From assembly GCF_013114835.1 (NCBI RefSeq), contig NZ_JAAVLW010000006.1, positions 121,001 to 185,000 on the forward strand: 64,000 nucleotides of DNA. Reading direction: 5' to 3'. Of the stretch, positions 1-8,696 are shown in pieces (positions within the stretch are counted from its first letter, which is position 1; each line of letters starts with the position of its first letter). The notes beneath the pieces are model-generated. The model did not search any database and was not told the DNA's origin. It saw only the letters and a list, made by a program, of their open reading frames with translations. The DNA is from Bradyrhizobium archetypum (GTDB lineage Bacteria; Pseudomonadota; Alphaproteobacteria; Rhizobiales; Xanthobacteraceae). Position numbers and translations under genes: made by a program.

Positions 1-1015
1 TCGCCTTGCAGATGTCGCGCAGGCGCGCCAGCCCCTGACGGGCGGCGGCCAATTGCTTCCAGGTGCCGAGCGCGATTTCGACGGGCGCCAGCGCGCGTCC
101 CATCAGGATCGAGGACGCGATCATGATGCCGCCCGACGCCTTGTCGGCAATGACGAGGTAGGCGCCCATACCCAGCATGCCCGACTGCAGCACGTAGCGC
201 AGCACCTTCGCGGCCGAGCCGAGATTGGCATGTACGTCGGTAGAGCGGATATTCTCCTGGAGGTAACGCTCGTTGGCCTGCGACCAGCGCGCCGTCAATC
301 GGTCCGTCATGCCGAGCGCCCGGACGATTTCCGCGTTGCGCTGGGTCGCGTCCGCCAGCACCTGGCGCTGCGCGTTCATGTCCATCGCCGCCTTGGCCGC
401 ACCGCGCGAGATCCGCTCGTTCAGCAAGGTCATCGCGATGATCGCCGCGGTGCCAAGCAGCGCGGTAAAACCGATCGCCGGGTGAAACAGAAACAGGCCG
501 ATCAGAAAGACCGGAATCCACGGCATGTCCAGGAACGCCGTCGGCCCCATCCCTGACATGAAGGTGCGCACCTGATCGAGATCCCGCAGCGGCTGCTGCA
601 TCAGCACCGGCTTGACCCCACGCAGCGGCAGCGTGGCGAGCGCCCAATGGATCGAGGACTGCAGGCCGGCGTCGAACAGCGTTGCGATCCGGCACAGCAT
701 TCGCGACCGCATCGCGTCGAAATATCCCTGCACCAGATAGGCGATCAGCACCATCAGAGATAGACCGAACAGGGTCGCGAGGTTACGGCTCGGAATGACC
801 CGGTCGTAAACCTGCAACATATAAATCGATCCCGACAGCATCAGGATGTTGATGACGCCGCTGAATACGGCGACGCCGATCATGCGCCGTCCGCTCGCGC
901 GCAGCGCGCTCGTGACGGGATCGTCGGCAGCCAGCGTCGCACGCAGACCAGATATTGCGCGTGGCGCCGCTGCTGCCCGCGCTCGGTCCTGTGCCTGACC
1001 CTGAGCGATACTCAT
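1..1015 (-). CDS. Type I secretion ABC transporter/permease, PrtD/PrsD type (5' part, runs off the left edge)
   Basis: Read directly from the minus strand: ATG at 1015, then 338 codons without a stop up to the window edge. It should be the inner-membrane ABC exporter of a type I secretion system, which pairs with a membrane fusion protein and an outer-membrane channel to export unfolded proteins in one step. The N-terminal membrane domain is present: a hydrophobic helix at about residues 45-65 followed by the motif YMLQVYDRVIPSRN typical of PrtD/HlyB-like exporters, and further helices around residues 80-97, 160-180 and 275-300. The nucleotide-binding domain, with Walker A and B, lies outside the window. 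There is no N-terminal C39 peptidase domain, so substrates should carry C-terminal signals. It is divergent from the 491-residue protein at 1468, a candidate substrate. Confidence 0.9.
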   Translation of the reverse strand, partial: MSIAQGQAQDRARAAAAPRAISGLRATLAADDPVTSALRASGRRMIGVAVFSGVINILMLSGSIYMLQVYDRVIPSRNLATLFGLSLMVLIAYLVQGYFDAMRSRMLCRIATLFDAGLQSSIHWALATLPLRGVKPVLMQQPLRDLDQVRTFMSGMGPTAFLDMPWIPVFLIGLFLFHPAIGFTALLGTAAIIAMTLLNERISRGAAKAAMDMNAQRQVLADATQRNAEIVRALGMTDRLTARWSQANERYLQENIRSTDVHANLGSAAKVLRYVLQSGMLGMGAYLVIADKASGGIMIASSILMGRALAPVEIALGTWKQLAAARQGLARLRDICKA

Positions 1016-1467
1016 TGAAACTGCCCTTCGACCCGCCCGACCCCGGGGCTCCCTGGAAGTCTCATTGACGCGCGATGCAGACCATTTTTCGACGAGAATG
1101 CGACGAATGCCGATTGTTCAAGTTCGCTCGTGGGTAGAACGGTGACAAAGCCGGGCTTGTAACCGGTCCCATGCGCACGTGCGCCGAGCGAGATTCCACC
1201 TCGAGGGGAGCTTCGCCTCGAACTCCCGCGACCGACAGGAAAAAAGTTTGTGGCAGCTTGCCTGCAAAGGCGCTCATTGGTCGTTTTTCGGCGCGGCGCG
1301 CGTCATGGATTCGTCCGTCTATCACCTTGCTTCGGCGCTTATTGGTCGCTGTGTCGGCCGAATGACGCCATGAAGCTCGATGATCCTTCACCGTGCAGAC
1401 ATCCCGCTCCCCGGCGGGTGGCTGCGCCGACACGTTATGAATTCGACTGGTGACAGGGGACGAACTG
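1016..1467. other. Divergent intergenic region between T1SS gene and putative substrate gene
   Basis: About 450 bases without a convincing gene. It must hold the promoters of both flanking divergent genes. The clearest structure is a pair of 15-base direct repeats (described separately). Short open frames here on either strand lack a plausible ribosome-binding site and have Arg/Ser-rich, shadow-like composition. Confidence 0.6.
1269..1348 (+). promoter_or_regulatory. Direct repeat pair upstream of the 1468 gene, possible regulator site
   Basis: GGCGCTCATTGGTCG at 1269-1283 recurs as GGCGCTTATTGGTCG at 1334-1348, with one mismatch in 15. The starts are 65 bases apart, close to six helical turns, so both copies face the same side of the DNA. 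They lie 120-200 bases upstream of the chosen start. A tandem regulator site is an inference; no regulator is identified. Confidence 0.35.
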
Positions 1468-2943
1468 ATGGCTCGCTTCGCTCAAGGAAATCAGCCCGAT
1501 GTTGATCTCGATCTTCCGATCGACGAAGCCGCCGGCCCGCCCATCGCACCGGCCTCGCCGTCGCCGACGCTGACTGATGAAACGCCGCCGGCCAACCAAA
1601 CGACGATGCGGCCTATCGGCTCAAATTTCTCCGACCTTGCCACCTTCAACGGCATGGCTCGGCCGCCGGCGGAGGCCCCGCGGCCAAGCGCCCTTGACCA
1701 AGGCGGGCAAGGAGCTGGCAGCATTGCGCATCACACCAATGATCTCACGGTGGTGCAGAACAATTTGCTGGCCGAGCTCAATGCAGGCCAGTTTTCCGGC
1801 GCCGCGCTCGGCCATGTTCAGGCGATCCTGTCCGACATCACCAGCGCCATTTCGGCGGCCAACGCCGCGGTGAGCACGTTCGGTAACACCGCTGGTGCCG
1901 AACAAACGCTTCGCGCCAGCCAACTCAGCATCATCAATGCCGTCAATAGCGATCCTGTGCTGGCGAATCCGGCGCCGGCCACGCCGCTGCCCACCGCGCC
2001 GGCTCCCGCGCCTCACAATCTCGCGGAGATCGGCGAGATGTTCGACTACGTGGCAAGTCAGATCCTTGGCGGGGTCAATGACGGCAACCGGGCTGAGATC
2101 ACCGATGACATCAATGCCGTGATATCGGACATGCAGGCGCTGATGACCGCCAACCCGGAACTGTTCGACGGGCTGACCGGCGTCCACGCCGATACGATCG
2201 TGCGGCAGCTCCAACTCGAACTCGTCTATATCAACGACCCTACGATAAGCCCGACCGCGGCGCAGGCCAGCAGCGACAACATCCTCGACATCATCAAAAT
2301 CGTTCAGAGCGACGCCAACCTGGCGGACATGGCGACGCAGGACGGCGTCGGCGGCTTCTCGCCGCTTCCCGATGCCACCGGTCCGGCTCCGAAATATCTC
2401 GACAGCGGTGTGCAGACGGTATTCCTGGCCCATTTCATCGCGCAGTCCAATTCGCTTGGAAAGCAGGCCGTCGACCTCGCGGGCAGCCAGGACGCCGGGG
2501 CGATCGCCGCGCTGATCGACGATCTCAGGGCCTTCGAGAAAAGCGTCACCGATTTCGACGCGAGTCAAGGCGCCACGCTTGGCGCCGAGATTGCCGCGAT
2601 GATCAAGGGATTGCAGACCGGCAACGTGGCCCTGGTCACGGCGGCTGCGGACCAGATGCACGGCAACGCCGCCGATATCGGCGGCCACAATATCCCTGTC
2701 ACCGGCGGCACGTTCAATACGGACGGCGTCACTGTCGCGGAGGTGCTGGGGACGGTTGCGGAGGTGCCGCCCGTGGCCGAAAACTCGGCGGCGTCAACGC
2801 CAGCCGTGCAGCAAGTCGTGGCCCCCACCATCAGCGTCGAGCCGGTGGCGGTTGCGACGGCCGACGTCAGCATCGGTGAGGTGGACCATGCCCAATCGGG
2901 CATACCGGAATTGGCACATCATTTACATCACACGTGGGGATAG
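1468..2943 (+). CDS. Hypothetical cysteine-free acidic protein, candidate type I secretion substrate
   Basis: A 491-residue protein with no recognised domain. ATG 1468 is preferred over the in-frame GTG 1450 because AGGGGA at 1455-1460 gives ideal spacing. The protein contains no cysteine, is rich in Ala/Asp/Asn and poor in Lys, and has no N-terminal signal peptide or membrane segment. Pro-rich linkers (about residues 25-45 and 175-190) separate helical, Ala/Ile-rich blocks. The middle block carries a patch resembling EMFDYVASQILGGVNDGNRA. The C-terminus is a hydrophobic stretch ending in a His-rich tail (LAHHLHHTWG). No GGxGxD RTX repeats are present. Cys-free, acidic, signal-less proteins next to a T1SS exporter are typical of non-RTX T1SS substrates. 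That role is inferred from composition and the divergent exporter. Confidence 0.8.
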   Translation: MARFAQGNQPDVDLDLPIDEAAGPPIAPASPSPTLTDETPPANQTTMRPIGSNFSDLATFNGMARPPAEAPRPSALDQGGQGAGSIAHHTNDLTVVQNNLLAELNAGQFSGAALGHVQAILSDITSAISAANAAVSTFGNTAGAEQTLRASQLSIINAVNSDPVLANPAPATPLPTAPAPAPHNLAEIGEMFDYVASQILGGVNDGNRAEITDDINAVISDMQALMTANPELFDGLTGVHADTIVRQLQLELVYINDPTISPTAAQASSDNILDIIKIVQSDANLADMATQDGVGGFSPLPDATGPAPKYLDSGVQTVFLAHFIAQSNSLGKQAVDLAGSQDAGAIAALIDDLRAFEKSVTDFDASQGATLGAEIAAMIKGLQTGNVALVTAAADQMHGNAADIGGHNIPVTGGTFNTDGVTVAEVLGTVAEVPPVAENSAASTPAVQQVVAPTISVEPVAVATADVSIGEVDHAQSGIPELAHHLHHTWG

Positions 2944-3196
2944 CGGCGCGCGGCGCGGCCTCCGGCTGCCCCGATGCTGCGGGACCGCCGGAGGCCGATA
3001 CATAAATCAAGAACAGCGTTGGCCGATTTGGCTCGCGCGACGGGCGCAAAAGAGCTCATCACCAGCCTGCGCCCGCAAGGAACGATCTCAACGAGGGTCT
3101 CGACAACAAGAGACCACCATCAGTACGGCAGCAGCAGCGGCAGTTGGTGGATTCGGCGCGGTTGCTGTTCGGTAAGTGAAGTAGCGGGGCGAGGGC

Positions 3197-5080
3197 GTGA
3201 GGCAGCGTAAGACGGACTATGGGACCATCATTCTACACTGGACGTTCGTGGCAGCATTCGCGGTTGCACTCGTTACCGGCTTGCGCATTGCCACCGAGAC
3301 CCCCGACCGGACCTGGATCAACTGGTTCGATGCCGTACTGCCGCGCGACAGCGTATGGATCGCCCACATGCAGGCGGCCGTCGTTCTGGTCGCCGTGGCG
3401 ATCGGTTACGTCGTCTACATGCTCCGCTCCGGCCTCGGGCGCCGCGTCCAGCTCGACCGGGTTCGCCTGCGCGGATTGTTTAGCCGCGGACAGGCCAGGT
3501 TGAGCGCGGTGATTGCCCTGCTGTACTGGATCTTCTTTGTCACGATGTCGGGCCTGTTGATCAGCGGCGGCCTGCTCTATTTCGGCTTCTACTCCGGCTA
3601 TGACGTGGCGATGCTGCATTGGGTGGGGACCTGGGTGATCCTCGCCTTTGTCATCCTTCACGTCCTGACCCAGTACAAGAGCGGCGGCGTTTCGCAACTA
3701 ATGCGCATCTTTCGTCCCGCTCCGCTGCCGGCGCCGCCGCCGCGGCTCGATGCCGTCGAACTACTGGGCCTGCTGGCCGAGCGGTCGGCGCACCCGCCGG
3801 AGTCCAAGAACCCGGACGCGCCGCCCCAGGTCTCGTCCCACCCGCTGCAGCCGCGCGCAGAAGCGCGCCGTGACCGAGCGCCTGAGCCGGATCCGGCACC
3901 GCGCTCCCATGCCGCGCCTGCGCGATCGCGAAACCCGACGCTGCAGGCCAATGCGTTCGTCGTGGCGGTCGCCGCTGCGATCACCGGCGGCTCGCTCCTC
4001 GTCGCGACGGACCGGCTTTCCGTGGACAGCGTGCAGATTCGTCGTATCAATCCCGCCGACGCGCCGGCGCTCGACGGCGACACGTCAGATCGGGCCTGGC
4101 GCGGCGTCAAGCCATTTTCGCTGTTGACCGGAGAAGGCGGCAATTTCGACGGCAAGGGCGAAACCAGAATCGAAATCCGCGCGGTGCATGACGGCACCTA
4201 CGCCTATTTTCTGTTCACCTGGGAAGATTCGACGCGCTCGTTGAAGCACCTGCCGCTGATCAAGCAAGCCGATGGCTGGCACCTGCTTCATTCCGGCTTT
4301 CAGATTGGCGACGAGCATCAATACAATGAAGACAAGTTTTCGGTGCTGCTGACCACCGCTGACGTCACGCTGGCCGGCGGCCGAACCTTTCATCCAGGGC
4401 CGCAGCCGGTCGCCGGCGCGCCGGCCACCATGAGCGGGCGTGGGCTGCATTACACCGCCACCGGCTACGCCGATGTCTGGCAGTGGAAGGCGACCAGCAG
4501 CGCAGCCGGGTGGATGGATGACGCCCATTTCGGACCGCCGCTCAATCCGACCCCGATGCAGGCGGCAAACGTCGTGCCTTACAAAGGCGGCTTCGCACCG
4601 GATCCGGGAGCGGCGAACTACCGGGACAATTTCACCATCGAGGCCGACGTCGCCGGCGGTGCGCGCCGCAGCCGCCTGATCGCGCCGCTGCGCCTGCCCA
4701 AAGCCGTCGCGGCCACATCAGACGCATTGGGAGATATCGATCTCGATCCCACTCACGGTGAAAGCGACGGCGCACGCTGGTTCATGACCGAGCAGGATTC
4801 AGTGCCCTATTCGGCCGACGCCGACGCCCGCATCCCGACCGGGACCGTGATCCCGGGCGTCATCCTGGGTGGCGAATTTTCAGGCGATCGCGCCGACGTT
4901 CGATCTGCAGCCCGGTGGGCCTCCGGCCATTGGGCGCTGGAGGTGAAACGTCGGCTCGACACCACTAGCGAGTTTGACGTGCCGATCAGAAGCGGCGTCT
5001 TCATGCGGGTCGCAGCATTCGACCACAGCCAGATCAGACACACGCGGCACGTCCGGCCTATTCGTATCGAGGTGGAATAA
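3197..5080 (+). CDS. Cytochrome b561-like membrane protein fused to an ethylbenzene-dehydrogenase-type heme domain
   Basis: 627 residues from GTG 3197, chosen because the first heme-ligand candidate His14 would be lost with a later start. Residues 1-165 form a four-helix cytochrome b with His14, His57, His141 and His155 as probable ligands for two b hemes. Residues about 175-245 are a Pro/Arg/Ala-rich linker, then one helix (about 250-270). Residues about 280-625 resemble the heme-binding domain of ethylbenzene dehydrogenase gamma and related c-552/DMSO-reductase-like subunits (APALDGDTSDRAWRG near its start). This predicts a membrane electron carrier with a periplasmic heme domain. No molybdenum catalytic subunit is nearby. 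The stop abuts the start of the [2Fe-2S]/flavin reductase, so they are surely co-transcribed. The electron donor and acceptor are unknown. Confidence 0.85.
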   Translation: MRQRKTDYGTIILHWTFVAAFAVALVTGLRIATETPDRTWINWFDAVLPRDSVWIAHMQAAVVLVAVAIGYVVYMLRSGLGRRVQLDRVRLRGLFSRGQARLSAVIALLYWIFFVTMSGLLISGGLLYFGFYSGYDVAMLHWVGTWVILAFVILHVLTQYKSGGVSQLMRIFRPAPLPAPPPRLDAVELLGLLAERSAHPPESKNPDAPPQVSSHPLQPRAEARRDRAPEPDPAPRSHAAPARSRNPTLQANAFVVAVAAAITGGSLLVATDRLSVDSVQIRRINPADAPALDGDTSDRAWRGVKPFSLLTGEGGNFDGKGETRIEIRAVHDGTYAYFLFTWEDSTRSLKHLPLIKQADGWHLLHSGFQIGDEHQYNEDKFSVLLTTADVTLAGGRTFHPGPQPVAGAPATMSGRGLHYTATGYADVWQWKATSSAAGWMDDAHFGPPLNPTPMQAANVVPYKGGFAPDPGAANYRDNFTIEADVAGGARRSRLIAPLRLPKAVAATSDALGDIDLDPTHGESDGARWFMTEQDSVPYSADADARIPTGTVIPGVILGGEFSGDRADVRSAARWASGHWALEVKRRLDTTSEFDVPIRSGVFMRVAAFDHSQIRHTRHVRPIRIEVE

Positions 5081-6166
5081 ATGGCAAAGATTTGCAAAGT
5101 CACGATCAACAATGAGCCGTTTCTGGCGAACTGCGGCGAGCTTCTGCTCGATTGGGCGCTGATGAACGGCGTCGATCTTCCGCACGATTGCCGCTCCGGC
5201 ATCTGCGGCGCCTGCCGCGTGCGTCTCGTCGACGGCCAGGTATTCGGCGGCCACAGCCGCGGCGACGAGATGATCCATGCCTGCCAGGCCAGGATAGTTT
5301 CCGATCTCGAGATTGCGATCGAGGCCGCGCCGGAGCCGGTGGCGTTGTCGGCGGAAGTGGCGCAGACCGTCCAGCTTGCGCCCGACGTAGTGGGGGTCGA
5401 CCTCGAATTGCCGAAGCCGCTCGATTACCTTCCCGGCCAGTATTGCAAGCTGCAATTTCAGGGATTTCCGGCAAGGTCCTACAGCCCGACCTATCCGCTG
5501 GAAGGGCCGCCGCACGACCGCCTCTTGCATTTTCACATCCGCAAGGTCTCGGGCGGATTGGTTTCCTCGGCGCTCGGCCACGACATCCGCGCCGGGCACC
5601 GCGTCAAGCTAATGGGGCCGTACGGTCGCGCGTTTTTCCGGCAAGGCCATGTAGGCCGCGTCGTACTGGTCGCGAGCGGCACCGGTTTCGCGCCGATGTG
5701 GTCGGTCGCCGTCGCCGCCATCATGGAGCAGCCGAAACGCGAAATGGTGTTCATCGTCCAGGCGCGGAGCCTGCGCTCGCTCTATATGCACACCGCGCTC
5801 TGCCGCCTGGCGCTGTTTCCCAATGTCACCCTGATCCCGATGGTATCGGAGCCGCAGCAGGTTTCGCACGCCGTTCGCAGCGGCCGGCCGACCGATCACC
5901 TGCCAAAGCTGACGACGGACGACGTGGTCTATACCGCAGGCGCACCGGCGATGACCGACGCGGTGGCGCGGATTGCCAAGGCCGCGGGCGCCCGTTGCTA
6001 CACCGACCCTTTCGTGCAGGAGGCGCGGACGGTGGAACAGGCGGGCCTGATGTCGCGTCTCACCGGCTGGCTCAGCGAGCCCAAGAGCGCTATCCCGCTG
6101 CGGCCGGCGCAAAAGACGGCGCCGATGCCGCGCGGCGTCGCCGCGGTTGGCGTGGGTAACCGCTAG
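5081..6166 (+). CDS. [2Fe-2S] ferredoxin-FAD/NAD(P) reductase
   Basis: 361 residues, starting on the base after the upstream stop. The N-terminal plant-type ferredoxin domain (about 1-90) carries the cluster motif DCRSGICGACRVRL followed by a fourth Cys in MIHACQARI. The central FAD domain has the R-S-Y-S binding motif (ARSYSPTYP, about residue 130). The C-terminal NAD(P) domain has VASGTGFAPM. The order ferredoxin-FAD-NAD matches one-component reductases of oxygenases such as BenC or XylZ/MmoC types. Here no oxygenase is adjacent, and its partner is more likely the cytochrome b/heme-domain fusion upstream, passing electrons from NAD(P)H into the membrane or the reverse. The pairing is inferred from zero-base spacing. 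It ends two bases from the convergent MBL gene. Confidence 0.9.
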   Translation: MAKICKVTINNEPFLANCGELLLDWALMNGVDLPHDCRSGICGACRVRLVDGQVFGGHSRGDEMIHACQARIVSDLEIAIEAAPEPVALSAEVAQTVQLAPDVVGVDLELPKPLDYLPGQYCKLQFQGFPARSYSPTYPLEGPPHDRLLHFHIRKVSGGLVSSALGHDIRAGHRVKLMGPYGRAFFRQGHVGRVVLVASGTGFAPMWSVAVAAIMEQPKREMVFIVQARSLRSLYMHTALCRLALFPNVTLIPMVSEPQQVSHAVRSGRPTDHLPKLTTDDVVYTAGAPAMTDAVARIAKAAGARCYTDPFVQEARTVEQAGLMSRLTGWLSEPKSAIPLRPAQKTAPMPRGVAAVGVGNR

Positions 6167-6168
6167 TC

Positions 6169-6975
6169 TCAGCCTGAGATCGCCGCGATATACCGCCGGA
6201 CCGACATTTCGAACGTCGCCTTGGCATTGGCTTCGATGTTGCGGCCCCACCACGCGCCGTAGATGCGGTCGAACGCCAGCGGTTCGACTGCCTGCGCGAT
6301 CCGGCGCACCGCCGTAGCATTGAGCGGAATATAGTTCGGATAGCTGTACATGAAACTGAGGGAGCGGCGGTCCATCGCCACCATCGCGATGTCCCCGGTG
6401 AGCAACGCGCCCTTGCCTTGCGCGCCCGCGCGCCAATGCATGACCGTGGCGCCGGCAAAATGTCCGCCGGTCCGCACCAGGAGAATGTCGTCGGAAAGCC
6501 GATGGCTGTCGCCGGTCCACGGCACGATGGCGCGATGCGGCCGCGTGACGAAGCCGCGATCATCGCCGTGCAGATAGACCGGTACGCCGCCGAACGCCTC
6601 GCTCCAGTCCGCGACCGCGCCGTAATAATGTGGATGCGAGACGGCGATCGCCTTCAGCCCGCCGAGCGAGCGGACATAGTCGAGAGCCTCACTGGTGACC
6701 ATCGGCACACAGTCCCACATCACGCAACCGTCCGCCTCCCGCACCAGCAGTGCGCGCTGTCCGATCGCGAAACTTGGCTCGACCGCGAGACCGGGAATGC
6801 CGAGATCGTCGCGCCAGACGAGCTTGTGACCTCCCGCCAGTACCTTGCGCGTCAGCCACACCTGGCCCTTCCAGTTGACAAATTGCCGTTCGTCTTCACA
6901 GACCACGCAGGCCGGCGGCGGCTCGGCGCTATCAGGAAACTGGGCGCCACATTGTTCGCAGGTCCAATAAGGCAT
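6169..6975 (-). CDS. Zinc-ribbon metallo-beta-lactamase-fold hydrolase with degenerate metal motif
   Basis: 268 residues. Start ATG 6975 is chosen because AGGAG at 6984-6988 gives 8-base spacing; ATG 6981 would be too close. The N-terminus is a rubredoxin-like zinc ribbon with Cys6-x2-Cys9 and Cys23-x2-Cys26. The rest is an MBL-fold domain. The usual HxHxDH motif reads SHPHYYGAV, so the Asp-His pair is missing. A downstream GDIAMVAMDR stretch matches the later metal-ligand Asp region. It may bind one metal or none, or act on a different substrate class. It is the last gene of the minus-strand run after the amine oxidase, TRAP protein and gamma-glutamyltransferase. Confidence 0.85.
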   Translation of the reverse strand: MPYWTCEQCGAQFPDSAEPPPACVVCEDERQFVNWKGQVWLTRKVLAGGHKLVWRDDLGIPGLAVEPSFAIGQRALLVREADGCVMWDCVPMVTSEALDYVRSLGGLKAIAVSHPHYYGAVADWSEAFGGVPVYLHGDDRGFVTRPHRAIVPWTGDSHRLSDDILLVRTGGHFAGATVMHWRAGAQGKGALLTGDIAMVAMDRRSLSFMYSYPNYIPLNATAVRRIAQAVEPLAFDRIYGAWWGRNIEANAKATFEMSVRRYIAAISG

Positions 6976-7048
6976 CGGCATCACTCCTGTCGAACGGAGT
7001 GGTAACGCAAAACGGCAAGGCGAGCCAATGCGGCACGCCGATCAACAA

Positions 7049-8670
7049 TTAGTAACCGATCGCCGCGCCGTCGCTGCGCGGATCGGAACCACCGCTCAAC
7101 ATGCCGTTACGCCGATCGATCGTGATGCCGTGCGCGTGGCCGGCCATTTCGTTCCACGCGTCCCAACGGTTGATGGTGTGGCCGCGCCGCGCAAGCGCCT
7201 CGATCGTAGCTTCAGGAAAGCGGCTCTCGATATGCAGCGTGTCGCGCGCCTCGCCGAGTGCGAAGCGGCCGGACAGGAACCGCGGCATCTCGATCGCTTC
7301 CTGGATGTCGAGGCCGAAATCAATCATCGCCGCATGAAGCTGGAGCTGGATTTGCGGCTGGCCATCCGCCCCATGCAGCCGAGCACGCTCCAGAGCTTGC
7401 CGTCGCGCTTGGCCATCGAAGCAATCAGCGTATGCAGCGGGATCTTGCCGGGCTCGAGGCGATTGGGGTGGCGGCGATCCAGCGAGAAATACGCGCCGCG
7501 ATTTTGCAGGATGACGCCGGTATTTCCAGCCACCACGCAGGCGCCGAAGGCCCCATAGAGACTTTGAATCAGCGACGCCGCATTGCCACAGCGATCGACG
7601 GCGGCGACATAGACCGTATCGCCGGACAGGCTGCCGTATGACGGCACCATATCCCACTGCAATGCCGCTCTTCCGTCGATCAGCCGGCCGCGCTCGACGG
7701 CATATTCCTTCGATATCAGCCGCTCGACCGGCACCTCGGCAAAGCCGGGATCGGCGAGCATCTCGTCGCGGTCGTGATAGGCGATCTGCTTGGCCTGTAC
7801 CAGGAGATGCACATGGTCAGGTCCGAGAAAATCCTTGCGATGCAGTTCATGCGGCTCGATGAGGTTGAGCATTTCGAGCACAGTAAAGCCTTGCGTCGGC
7901 GGCGGCGTGTTGAAGACCGTGACGTCGCGGTAGCGGCCGACAAGCGGCTCGCCCCAGATCGCCTTTTGCCGGCTGAAGTCAGCCAGCCGGAGCAAGCCGC
8001 CCGCTTCTTCCGAGAAGCGCGCCATCTCGGCCGCAACCGGCCCTTCGTAGAAACCCTGCCAACCATCATCGGCGATCGATTGAAACGTGCGCGCCAGGTT
8101 GGGGTTGACGAGCTTTGCGCCGGGCGCTGCGGCAGCGCCTTGTGGAAAAAACAGCGCCGCGGATTCGCGATCGCTCAGCAAGTCTTCGCGCATGATCTCG
8201 ACGAAGCCTGCAAGGCGGTCGGTGACCGGAAAGCCGTCGCACGCATAGGCGATGGCGCCTTCCAACACGCGGCAAAGCGGCAGCCTGCCATGGACGCTGT
8301 GCGCCTCGATCCAGCTCGCCACCGCGCCCGGCACCGTCAGGGTCGCCGGCACGATCCCGCGCAGCGGGATCTCCTGCAGCCCGCGCGCTTCGAGTGCGGA
8401 CAGCGTCGCACCCTCGGCCGCCTTGCCGCCGCCGTTGAGGTAGCGGATGTCACCGCTCGCACCGTCGTGAATCAGCCAGAACGCGTCGCCGCCGAGACCT
8501 GTCATGTGCGGATAGACCACCGCGAGCACCGCGCTTGTCGCAATCGCCGCATCGATCGCCGAGCCGCCGGCGCGAAGCACGTCAAGGCCGGCCGCCGAAG
8601 CCAGCGCGTGCGGCGACGTCACCATGCCGTTTGGCGCAAGCGTGACGGGCCGGCCGGTACGAATATCCAA
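7049..8670 (-). pseudogene. Gamma-glutamyltransferase family protein, frameshifted
   Basis: GGT-type N-terminal nucleophile hydrolase that would transfer or hydrolyse gamma-glutamyl groups. Start TTG 8670 is inferred: GGGGG at 8677-8681 gives 6-base spacing, and any earlier start overlaps the upstream gene. The self-processing Thr is in SGDTVYVAAVDR. The frame is intact until the sequence for LGCMG. There the G run (CCCC at 7369-7372 on the plus strand) is one base short, and translation moves into a frame ending at 7324. Adding one G restores a family-like C-terminus (GADGQPQIQLQLHAAMIDFG) running to the stop at 7049. This is either a recent single-base deletion or a sequencing error in a homopolymer. 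The rest shows no decay, which favours error or a very recent lesion. Confidence 0.85.
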
Positions 8671-8696
8671 TTCAAGCCCCCGAAACTGCCAAGCCG

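Noticed and set aside
1621..2688. A 355-codon open frame on the minus strand across the 491-residue protein gene
   Set aside because: The sense frame has a good ribosome-binding site and natural composition. The antisense one is Arg/Val/Gly/Asp-rich, as mirror frames of GC-rich genes usually are.
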